Shown piece after piece: positions 1 to 5,685 of a stretch of 7,661 bases of DNA. Position 1 is the first letter of the stretch, and the number at the start of each line of letters is the position of its first letter. The stretch is from Dehalococcoidales bacterium (GTDB lineage: Bacteria; Chloroflexota; Dehalococcoidia; E44-bin15): NCBI GenBank assembly GCA_012974295.1, contig JAAXQM010000236.1, forward strand, positions 1 to 7,661. Reading direction: 5' to 3'. The notes under the pieces are model-generated. The model did not search any database. It had not been told where the DNA came from and worked only from the letters and a program-made list of their open reading frames with translations. Position numbers and translations under genes: made by a program.

Positions 1-48
1 CCCCTGCCCATGGACTTGCTCAGCGCCTTCATGCCAAAGAAGGAGTGA
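1..48 (+). CDS. C-terminal end of an unidentified upstream gene (partial)
   Basis: Frame 1 is open from the left edge to a TGA at 46-48 and encodes 15 residues ending in MPKKE. The product cannot be recognised from so short a tail. It is called coding because the frame is open to the edge and the Lys/Glu-rich end looks like an ordinary protein terminus. A chance open frame of this length is quite possible. No intrinsic terminator with a T-run follows. Confidence 0.35.
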   Translation, partial: PLPMDLLSAFMPKKE

Positions 49-136
49 GATATCACAAACCCAGTTTAATAAGTTAAACGCAGAAAGAGGGTAACTGGGA
101 AACTGCCATGCGGTAAGCCCTCTGCTTAGTTAAAAA

Positions 137-444
137 GTGGATAGAGATGGAGGTTTAGGACAGCGGTACTGAGCATGCTTTCAACTGGATCGCCTGGTCG
201 ATACGGCATTATAATAGAGACTGCTGAAAAAGAGGTGCAGGATACTTCTTGCCGGGGGTCTGGGGGTGTCCCCCAGCTTAAAAACCCCTCAAGACTGGGG
301 GATATAGAGGATTGATCATGTCTATTTCAGCATTTTCTGATAGTATCGTTGATAAGGCAAGTCATCGCTTCGGGGCTATATGTATAGCTTCCACCATCGA
401 GGCTTGGCCAGTATATCGGCTCCTACCTCCATATACCTATCCAC
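137..444. repeat. Diverged inverted repeat with arms 137-171 and 409-444
   Basis: The left arm begins GTGGATAG-AGATGGAGGT and ends GGTACTG. The reverse complement of the right arm begins GTGGATAGGTATATGGAGGT and ends ATATACTG. They align along about 35 bases with a few substitutions and small gaps. The arms are about 237 bp apart, and the whole of repeat copy 217-337 lies between them. The second copy begins 8 bp beyond the right arm. This could be the ends of an older element of about 308 bp into which the first copy inserted. No transposase is present. Confidence 0.45.
217..337 (+). repeat. MITE-like element, copy 1
   Basis: This is a 121-bp copy of a three-member family (the others are at 452-572 and 3740-3861). 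The left end reads GAGACTGCTGAAA and the decayed right end reads TTTCAGCATTTTCT, so the tips are inverted repeats sharing TGCTGAAA. Inside is a perfect 7-bp stem, CTGGGGG-TGT-CCCCCAG, at 260-276. A second C-run/G-run stem (CCCC...GGGG, about 285-301) is partly degraded. It has no coding capacity. Copies like this are presumably moved by a transposase encoded elsewhere. No clear target-site duplication is visible. Confidence 0.7.
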
Positions 445-451
445 TCTGATA

Positions 452-572
452 GAGACCGCTGAAAAAGAAGTGCAGGATACTTCCTGCCGGGGGTCTGGGG
501 GTGTCCCCCAGCTTATAAAGTCCCCCAAGATTGGGGGATTAGGGGGTTGATTGAGACTATTTCAGTAATCTC
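452..572 (+). repeat. MITE-like element, copy 2
   Basis: Also 121 bp and in the same orientation as copy 1. Its ends are GAGACCGCTGAAA and TTTCAGTAATCTC. Both internal hairpins are intact: CTGGGGG-TGT-CCCCCAG at 495-511 and TCCCCCA-AGAT-TGGGGGA at 521-538. The + strand carries four runs of five G (489-493, 497-501, 533-537, 542-546). The element ends 115 bp before the AOR start codon, so it may lie in or upstream of that gene's promoter. Confidence 0.72.
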
Positions 573-687
573 TTATTAAGCAGCATTTTAAAGGTGTTGA
601 TAATTGACAGTGGATTCAGAAACGAATGGTCTATATTGAACGTGCAATAATATTGCTGTTATTGAAATTTAATGGGGGGAAGAAATA

Positions 688-1233
688 ATGGCTCATGCTA
701 AAGGATACGCAGGAACTATCTTAAGGGTGAATCTTTCTGACGGTAGTGTCGATAGTATGCCAACCGAAGGATATGAGGATCTCTTTCTGGGAGGGCGAGG
801 GATAGCTGCTAAAATCTATTGGGACGAAGTGCCCCCCAGAACAAGCGCCTTTGACCCGGAAAACAGGTTGATCTTCATAACAGGTCCTGTCGCCGGTGTT
901 CCAGGTTTCGGCGGCTCCAGATGGCAGGTCTGTGGTAAATCCCCCATTCACAATCGATTTTCCTACTGCAATCTGGGCGGCTCCTGGGGTGCTGAGCTTA
1001 AGTTTGCCGGTTACGATGGGCTTGTTGTATATGGACAGGCAGATAGGCCAGTCTATCTGTTGGTAGATGGGGACAGGGTTGAGATAAGAGACGCAGCTCA
1101 TCTTATAGGTAGGGGTGCCATCTCTTGCCGTGAGAAACTGAAGAATGAACTGGGAAAATGCGTCTTGAATTTAAAGGCAGATTTGAATTCAATCAAATGG
1201 TATTGCCTCCCCTGCTACACCCGGACAAGATGA
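688..1233 (+). CDS. AOR family protein, N-terminal fragment
   Basis: This 181-codon frame encodes the N-terminal domain of a tungsten-dependent AOR-type enzyme. Such enzymes use ferredoxin-level electrons to interconvert aldehydes and acids; relatives such as BamB reduce aromatic thioesters. Visible family features are the opening GYAGTILRVNLSDG, the GGRGIAAKI segment near residues 35-43, VPP followed by PENRLIFITGP, and the pterin-side stretch with NLGGSWGAELKFAGYDG near residues 95-113. Homology ends around residue 156 (ELGK). The remaining residues, running into TGA at 1231-1233, look out of frame. The start is supported by GGGGGGAAG at 674-682, 5 bases before ATG. The family is normally 600-650 residues long, so this piece alone cannot work. 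Confidence 0.7.
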   Translation: MAHAKGYAGTILRVNLSDGSVDSMPTEGYEDLFLGGRGIAAKIYWDEVPPRTSAFDPENRLIFITGPVAGVPGFGGSRWQVCGKSPIHNRFSYCNLGGSWGAELKFAGYDGLVVYGQADRPVYLLVDGDRVEIRDAAHLIGRGAISCREKLKNELGKCVLNLKADLNSIKWYCLPCYTRTR

Positions 1234-2417
1234 AGAAAGATGTGTGCTACGGCTGCAGCAGCGGTTGTATGCGCCTGATATATACGGCAATGAATGGGGT
1301 CACCGGTAAATTCATGTGCCAGGCTGCCTTTTTCTATGAGACTCGAGCACAGCGCTATTATGGGGAGCTAACCGAGGTTCCCTTTGAGGCCGCCAAGCTC
1401 TGCGATGAATACGGTGTCGATACGCATGCTATCGAGACGATGGTTATGTGGCTCTCTAGATGCTACCAGGCTAAGCTTTTAACAGATGAGCAGACTGGAA
1501 TACCACTCTCCAAGATAGGTAGCAGGGAATTTATCGAGACGTTGCTCAGGAAGGTTTCCCACCGCGAGGGGTTTGGCGATATTCTGGCCAACGGCACTCA
1601 TCAAGCGGCGAAAACACTCGGTATTAAGGCACAGGAATTGATTACCGACTATATGACCGGAACTGGCTATAATACTAACTACGGGCCCAGGTTATATATT
1701 ACCACCGGTCTCTTGTATGCGATGGAACCGCGGCAGCCCATTCAACAGCTGCACGAAATCAGTGTACCCAATATGTTGTGGGTGATGCGAGCTGCAGGGA
1801 TGGAGAATGTCAACGTTACAACCGAGGTTATGCAGGGCATAGCGAAGCGATTCTGGGGTAGCGAGATTGCAGCTGATTTTTCTACTTACGAGGGGAAGGC
1901 CCTGGCTGCGGCCAAGATTCAGAACCGTCAGTATGCTAAAGAATGCCTTATCCTATGCGATTTCCTGTGGCCGATTTTAAACAGTGGTCTCTCTGAAGAC
2001 CATGTTGGCGATCCATCCCTGGAGAGCCAGGTTTGTTCTGCGGTAACGGGAAGGGTTATGGATGAGCTGGACTTATACGAAATTGGTGAGAGGGTCTTTA
2101 ACCTGCAGCATGCTATTCATATCAGGGAGGGACACAAGGGAAGAGAAGATGATTGCCTGGAAGAGTTCAATTTTAACATACCCTTAAAGGGCGACTTTGG
2201 TAACCCAGGTTGTATAGTTCCAGGTAAAGATGGGGAAGTCCATTCTCGAAAAGGAATGGTCGTGGAACGAGATAAATTTGAGCAAATGAAGGACGAATAT
2301 TACCAGATCCGTGGCTGGGATGTCCTCACTGGCTTTCAGAAAAGGGCTAAACTAGAGGAGCTGGGTCTTGGAGGGGTTGCTGATACATTAACCGGCGAGG
2401 GCCTGCTAGCTCAGTAA
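1158..2417 (+). CDS. AOR family protein, C-terminal fragment with Fe-S motif
   Basis: This frame of 419 codons carries domains 2 and 3 of an AOR family enzyme. Cys30, Cys33 and Cys37 (CYGCSSGC) match three ligands of the [4Fe-4S] cluster, and Cys267 in LILCDF matches the fourth. DEYGVDTHAIE (83-93) fits the DxxGxD pterin-binding motif. GFGDILANGT (138-147) and RFWGSE (231-236) are typical of the BamB-like and related AOR subgroups. The ATG at 1158 lies inside the N-terminal frame, has no good ribosome site and is probably not a real start. Residues before about 14 are doubtful. The C-terminus is complete at TAA 2415-2417 and overlaps the convergent birA by 7 bp. The substrate cannot be inferred. 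Confidence 0.75.
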   Translation: MRLEFKGRFEFNQMVLPPLLHPDKMKKDVCYGCSSGCMRLIYTAMNGVTGKFMCQAAFFYETRAQRYYGELTEVPFEAAKLCDEYGVDTHAIETMVMWLSRCYQAKLLTDEQTGIPLSKIGSREFIETLLRKVSHREGFGDILANGTHQAAKTLGIKAQELITDYMTGTGYNTNYGPRLYITTGLLYAMEPRQPIQQLHEISVPNMLWVMRAAGMENVNVTTEVMQGIAKRFWGSEIAADFSTYEGKALAAAKIQNRQYAKECLILCDFLWPILNSGLSEDHVGDPSLESQVCSAVTGRVMDELDLYEIGERVFNLQHAIHIREGHKGREDDCLEEFNFNIPLKGDFGNPGCIVPGKDGEVHSRKGMVVERDKFEQMKDEYYQIRGWDVLTGFQKRAKLEELGLGGVADTLTGEGLLAQ

Positions 2418-2426
2418 TTATGAGCT
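2408..2426. terminator. Hairpin spanning the convergent stop codons of AOR and birA
   Basis: AGCTCA (2408-2413) and TGAGCT (2421-2426) form a perfect 6-bp stem around a 7-base loop. The loop region contains the TAA of the AOR gene, and the left arm contains the TGA of birA. The symmetry would serve transcription from either side. No T-run follows on either strand, so it is a weak candidate and may be a chance palindrome. Confidence 0.25.
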
Positions 2427-3202
2427 CTGAGCGTAACATCCCCTGCAGCGATGATCACCACGCTGCCATCCGAACGCCGCAGTATGAGGTTGCCATCACC
2501 GTCTACCTCCTGGGCAACGCCATCCTCTATTTTATCGCCGCAGCGCACTGATACCTTTTTACCCAATGTATCCAATCGACGGTGCCACTCCCGATCGATT
2601 CGCTCTCCGCGACGTAGCTCATAATACAGACCTTCAAATTCGCCAAGCAGGACCATCAGCACCTCTTTGCGGGACACTTCTCTACCCAGCACCTGCCTAA
2701 GGCTTGTGGCCGTTTCTGAAATCTCGGGGATAGCTGTAGGATCAAAATTAACATTTAGGGCAATACCCACGATGGCGTATTTAACGCTATCTCCCGAAAT
2801 ATCGCTCTCAATTAGAATACCGCTTACTTTTTTTCCATCGATGAGAACATCGTTAGGCCACTTGATTGTGGGTTCAAGGCATGTAAGTTTCTCGATGCTT
2901 CTTACCACTGCCAGACAAGCAGCCATGGTGAGACGAGGGAGATATTCCAGCTTTGGATAAAGGATAATTGAGAGCAGAATGCTGCTCTTTGGAGAGGAGA
3001 ACCACTCACGGCCCAGGCGCCCCCGGCCCAAAGTCTGTTGGTCGGCGATGACAACAGTGCCCTCTACGGCGCCATCTCTTATCGCCTGCTTTGCTGCATC
3101 CATAGTGGATGGGGTTTTGGGATAGTGGAGGATATTTTGACCGATGAGCTTCGTTCTTAGCTCCCGCCGAAGAGCCTCGGGGGATAGATCATTACTCGAC
3201 AT
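2411..3202 (-). CDS. birA: Biotin--[acetyl-CoA-carboxylase] ligase, short form without HTH
   Basis: The 263-residue product activates biotin with ATP to biotinyl-AMP and attaches it to the lysine of biotin carboxyl carrier proteins in the cytoplasm. The central domain shows all the main motifs: the substrate-binding opening TPSTMDAAK (30-38), the nucleotide-binding GRGRLGREW (59-67), KWPNDV (114-119) and KVSGILIE (125-132). The C-terminal SH3-like domain follows from about 213 (GKKVSVRCG) to the end. The N-terminal winged-helix domain of E. coli BirA is absent. This is therefore a group I ligase that should not repress biotin genes by itself. Length is normal for this group. ATG is preceded by a weak AGGGT. 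A TTGACA lies upstream on the same strand (3268-3273) without a matching -10, so read-through from rnpB is possible. Confidence 0.93.
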   Translation of the reverse strand: MSSNDLSPEALRRELRTKLIGQNILHYPKTPSTMDAAKQAIRDGAVEGTVVIADQQTLGRGRLGREWFSSPKSSILLSIILYPKLEYLPRLTMAACLAVVRSIEKLTCLEPTIKWPNDVLIDGKKVSGILIESDISGDSVKYAIVGIALNVNFDPTAIPEISETATSLRQVLGREVSRKEVLMVLLGEFEGLYYELRRGERIDREWHRRLDTLGKKVSVRCGDKIEDGVAQEVDGDGNLILRRSDGSVVIIAAGDVTLRAHNY

Positions 3203-3322
3203 TTTTTACCCTGAAGAAGAAAGCAGATCTGCAATACGCGTTGGTTTTTCGAATTTCCGCAGGCTTATGTCAAGGGCCTGTTTCACGTAACAGCAAAACC
3301 TTCCATGAGCGAAAAGACTTGA
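3203..3322 (-). other. Spacer between rnpB and birA
   Basis: These 120 bases separate the 3' end of the RNase P RNA from the birA start on the same strand. No intrinsic terminator with a U-run was found. An imperfect CTGTT/AACAG stem at about 3279-3294 is followed by GCCC rather than T. The absence of a clear stop signal leaves open that birA is partly transcribed from the strong rnpB promoter. Confidence 0.35.
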
Positions 3323-3703
3323 GGGGCTAAGCAAACCTATAAGCCGAGTTCTGTACCCCGATTTAATCGGGGTGGTGACCATTTATCTAGGATGACAGTT
3401 ACCCGCCACCTCAAGCGACCTACCCGAGGGTATTAACGAGGCCGAGCGTCCTCTTCCCTTCTATTTGGTCTTGCTCCGAAGGGGGTTTGCCCGCCACCGA
3501 TGTTGCCATCGGAGCGGTGAGCTCTTACCTCACCATTTCACCCTTACCCCGGCAAGCCGGGGCGGTATGTTTCTGTGGCACTTTCCGTATCCCCCGATAA
3601 AATCGGAGGACCCTGGGCGTTACCCAGCCTCCTGCCCGGTGGAGCTCGGACTTTCCTCCCCCCGATATAAATCGGAGAGCGATCACCCGGTTTACCTAAC
3701 CCC
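3323..3703 (-). ncRNA. rnpB: RNase P RNA (catalytic RNA of tRNA 5' maturation)
   Basis: On the minus strand this is a complete bacterial RNase P RNA of about 381 nt, the ribozyme that removes 5' leaders from precursor tRNAs. The conserved CR-I/P4 strand GAGGAAAGTCCGAGCTCCA lies at about 3640-3658. The ACAGAAACATACCGCC core lies near 3562-3577. The diagnostic 3' strand CAGAACTCGGCTTATAG is at 3337-3353. The ends are set by helix P1: GGGGTTAGGTAAACC (3703-3689) pairs with GGTTTGCTTAGCCCC (3337-3323). The transcription start predicted from the promoter also falls at 3703. Three peripheral stems share a CCGAT-AT-rich-ATCGG core. End positions may be off by a few bases. Confidence 0.95.
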
Positions 3704-3709
3704 TATTTG

Positions 3710-3738
3710 ACTGTACTACATAGTAGACTAAATATCAA
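3710..3738 (-). promoter_or_regulatory. Promoter of rnpB
   Basis: On the minus strand TTGATA (3738-3733) and TACAGT (3715-3710) are separated by exactly 17 bp. Seven bases beyond the -10 is the first G of helix P1 (3703). The fit to sigma70 spacing and the agreement with the independently predicted RNA 5' end make this a good call. The repeat copy at 3740-3861 starts one base upstream of the -35 box. Confidence 0.75.
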
Positions 3739-3739
3739 G

Positions 3740-3861
3740 GAGAATGATGAAAAAGAGGTGCAGGATACTTCTTGCCGGGGGTCTGGGGGTGGCCCCCAGC
3801 TTTAAAAGTCCCCCAAGACTGGGGGGATTAGAGGGTTGATTGAGACTATTTCAGCAGTCTC
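3740..3861 (+). repeat. MITE-like element, copy 3, abutting the rnpB promoter
   Basis: This 122-bp copy has a diverged left tip (GAGAATGATGAAA) and the best right tip (TTTCAGCAGTCTC). That right tip is the exact inverse complement of the left tip of copy 1, which defines the family's 13-bp terminal repeat. The first hairpin is kept with a different loop base (CTGGGGG-TGG-CCCCCAG, 3783-3799). The second is TCCCCCA-AGAC-TGGGGGG. The left end lies one base beyond the -35 box of rnpB (3733-3738). Confidence 0.72.
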
Positions 3862-3958
3862 ATCAAAATAAATCTATTGTTCATAGTATTCTTTAAAGCG
3901 AGTGAGGGTAATACTTGCTCCATCCTACTGTGGGCATCTTAACCTCCCCTTGTATAAT

Positions 3959-4243
3959 TTAGTTGCCCGCTCTGTGGAGCGCCTGGTGGCTTAACGCGTC
4001 TGCTGCTTCATTACGTTCCCGTGGGATATGCTTGACGCTATATTGGTCCGCACCCAGCCTCAGAGCCTCTGTAAGGCCAGCGATGAGGGCTAGATACTCA
4101 GCACGATTGTTCGTTGCTCTGCCGATGGCCCTTGAGATCTCGGCAACTACCTTGCCGGTTTCATCGAGTACCACCACCCCAATGGCAGCAGGACCGGGAT
4201 TAGGTGTCGCGGCTCCATCGGTATATATAATCAACCGTTTCAT
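3959..4243 (-). CDS. rnhA: RNase HI family protein with an internal deletion
   Basis: RNase HI cuts the RNA strand of RNA-DNA hybrids using four acidic residues. The 94-residue product begins with the family hallmark MKRLIIYTDGAA and ends with HIPRERNEAADALS. Asp9 (YTDG), Glu49 (NNRAEY) and Asp82 (EAADAL) match three of the four carboxylates. The chain then jumps from LRLGAD (61-66) to VKHIPRE (70-76). The segment in between, which normally carries SDSxLV with the remaining Asp and is some 45 residues long, is missing in frame. Family length is about 130-150. Activity is doubtful. The start at 4243 was chosen because homology begins there and the preceding recombinase stop is only 5 bases away; a longer frame from 4351 overlaps that gene. 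It is the last gene of the three-gene unit, with no clear terminator after it. Confidence 0.78.
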   Translation of the reverse strand: MKRLIIYTDGAATPNPGPAAIGVVVLDETGKVVAEISRAIGRATNNRAEYLALIAGLTEALRLGADQYSVKHIPRERNEAADALSHQALHRAGN

Positions 4244-4248
4244 ATTTA

Positions 4249-5685
4249 TCACAATTTCAGCACAGTATCTATATCGTGATCGTAGACCATAATGCGGTCG
4301 ATTACGTATTGAAGCAGGGCTCTCCTCGCAGGGAATGTCATGGACTCCCACCGCTCCTGAATATTGTCCAGCGCCTCGATTGTATGTCGCCGGCGTTGCT
4401 CCGCGGTGATTTCACCACTCGCCTCAGCTTCTAGGAGTGCGAGCCTTTGCTCTAAAAACTGCCTCTCCTTCACAAGCTCCCCTCCCGTTGCGCGTAGTTC
4501 GTCCAGGGAAATATCGCCCTGTGCTGCCTTGTCGAGATAACCGCGGAATTTTTTATTAAGAGCTTTTAGTTTTTTCATTAATTGAGGCTGCTCTGTTGTT
4601 TTACTGTCAACGGTAGAAGCGCTTTGCTTTATCAATTGTTCTCGAGCCTCGGGTTTGCTGAACCTCTGTAGTCTGGCGAGGACAGCGCTCTCCAAATCCT
4701 CAGCCCTTCTGGTATGGTATTGGCAGAAGCTTTGGTTAGCTCTCGACTGGCACTGATAATAGCGATACTCGCCTTTAGTCTTTTTCCCATCCTTACGACT
4801 TGTCCAGGTCTGGCTGCGGTTCACCCCGATCATTCTATTACCACAATGGGCGCAATACGCCAGACCGGCGAGTAGGAAAGGCAGTCTTGTGGCATAAACG
4901 CCTTTCCTGGGCTCAGCAGTAAGCCTCTCCTGTACCCTGTTAAATACGCTGGGTGGGACTATAGCGGGATGGCTGCCCGGAATCTTAACGCCAAAACGGG
5001 AGTATGTCCCCAGATATGACCGGTTACGCAGTATATCGCGGATACCCACGATACTCCATCGGTTACCCTTCTTGGTAGTGATCCCCTGCTCATTCAGATA
5101 GCGAGCGATGAGGCGAACGCCTTTATTTTCCTGGAGATACAACTTATATATAAGGCTGACTACGTCCGCTTCCTCAGGCACGAGCTCCAGTTTCTGGTTG
5201 GCACCTATCCTATAGCCAAAGGGGGGTTTTCCCAGTGCCCTTCCATACATTGCTCTAGTCCTCATCGCTTCCTTAACCCGATCCCCACTTCCTGCACTCT
5301 GGGGCCGGGTGGACCACGCCTGGAGTGCTGCTGCCAGGGGATCATCAAGCGCTTCATCGGTAAAGAGGATTTTTACCCCGAGGCCATCAATCTCCAGTAG
5401 ACAGCGTACCGCTTCCTGAGCGTCGCGGTGAAGATGAGCGAGGTTTTTCACCACGATATGGAAATCCTCCTGCTGTTTTCGAATGTAGCGGATCATATGC
5501 TGATACTGGGTCTCGCTAACCTTACGTCCCGAGTCCACATCCATGAAAGTCGTTACCGGATCATAACCTTGCTCCTGGCAATAACTATAGAAACCCTTCT
5601 CCTGCTCCACCTGGGGAGACAGAATATCCTGCTCAGTATCCGAAATATCTGCGAAGACCCGAAAATAGCCGATCGCTTTCATCAT
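4249..5685 (-). CDS. Large serine recombinase family protein, active site degenerate
   Basis: The 478-residue product has the layout of a large serine recombinase: resolvase-like domain (about 3-135), recombinase domain (about 140-270, with KPPFGYRI and IRDILRNRSYLGTY), a zinc ribbon (about 275-335, CAHC...C...C), then a coiled-coil-rich tail. Active members break and rejoin DNA through a serine. Here the motif YxRVS reads YFRVF, with Phe11 where the nucleophile belongs, and the DRLxR motif reads AHLHR (83-87), so Asp and one Arg are lost. The linker after residue 115 is also atypical. The protein may bind DNA without recombining it. The gene starts immediately after the zinc-ribbon gene's stop (TAA 5688-5686, ATG 5685-5683). 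MKAIGYF from the second Met is equally plausible. No attachment sites or phage genes are nearby. Confidence 0.85.
   Translation of the reverse strand: MMKAIGYFRVFADISDTEQDILSPQVEQEKGFYSYCQEQGYDPVTTFMDVDSGRKVSETQYQHMIRYIRKQQEDFHIVVKNLAHLHRDAQEAVRCLLEIDGLGVKILFTDEALDDPLAAALQAWSTRPQSAGSGDRVKEAMRTRAMYGRALGKPPFGYRIGANQKLELVPEEADVVSLIYKLYLQENKGVRLIARYLNEQGITTKKGNRWSIVGIRDILRNRSYLGTYSRFGVKIPGSHPAIVPPSVFNRVQERLTAEPRKGVYATRLPFLLAGLAYCAHCGNRMIGVNRSQTWTSRKDGKKTKGEYRYYQCQSRANQSFCQYHTRRAEDLESAVLARLQRFSKPEAREQLIKQSASTVDSKTTEQPQLMKKLKALNKKFRGYLDKAAQGDISLDELRATGGELVKERQFLEQRLALLEAEASGEITAEQRRRHTIEALDNIQERWESMTFPARRALLQYVIDRIMVYDHDIDTVLKL

Larger units (their letters stand above)
49..687. other. 639-bp intergenic region rich in repeats
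   Basis: I see no gene here. The stretch holds two same-orientation copies of a MITE-like element (217-337 and 452-572) and a diverged inverted repeat (137-171 against 409-444) around the first copy. GAGGG and CCCTC around 87-121 could close an imperfect stem, but no T-run follows. Upstream of 688 there is a TTGACA at 604-609, but the nearest good -10 (TATATT, 632-637) is 22 bp away, so no convincing promoter can be assigned. CAATAA and TTATTG around 645-664 form a small inverted repeat. Confidence 0.6.
688..2417 (+). pseudogene. Disrupted aldehyde:ferredoxin oxidoreductase family gene
   Basis: Two overlapping frames together make one AOR-like protein. The N-terminal part (688 to about 1155) fits the AOR N-terminal domain. 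The C-terminal part (from about 1200, in another frame) resumes some 15 residues before the iron-sulphur CxxCxxxC motif. In the family, about 140 residues normally separate these points, including the Arg/Gly-rich segment before the GAVMGxKxLKA motif that helps bind the tungstopterin. Here there is room for only about 30. The gene therefore has an internal deletion of roughly 110 codons plus a frame change, and an active enzyme is very unlikely. The two fragments are described separately. A misassembled deletion is the main alternative. Confidence 0.75.

Noticed and set aside
80..125. Cobalamin-riboswitch-like fragment (GGGAAACTGCC...GCGGTAAG)
   Set aside because: Only a short resemblance; no B12 box follows and there is no vitamin B12 gene downstream.
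217..572. CRISPR array from the repeated units
   Set aside because: Only two adjacent copies, each 121 bp with terminal inverted repeats and hairpins; no short regularly spaced repeats or cas genes.
210..577. TA target-site duplication around copies 1 and 2 (IS630/mariner-like)
   Set aside because: TA occurs near both left ends but is not flush with both right ends, and copy 3 has none.
721..1101. Minus-strand frame of 126 codons inside the AOR gene
   Set aside because: The opposite strand carries clear AOR homology; this frame has no recognisable motif or ribosome site.
3465..3710. Plus-strand frame of 81 codons over rnpB
   Set aside because: Lies antisense to the structured RNase P RNA; the translation is an accident of its helices.
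4244..4351. Longer N-terminus for RNase HI starting at 4351
   Set aside because: It would overlap the recombinase-like gene by 103 bases; family homology starts at the Met at 4243.
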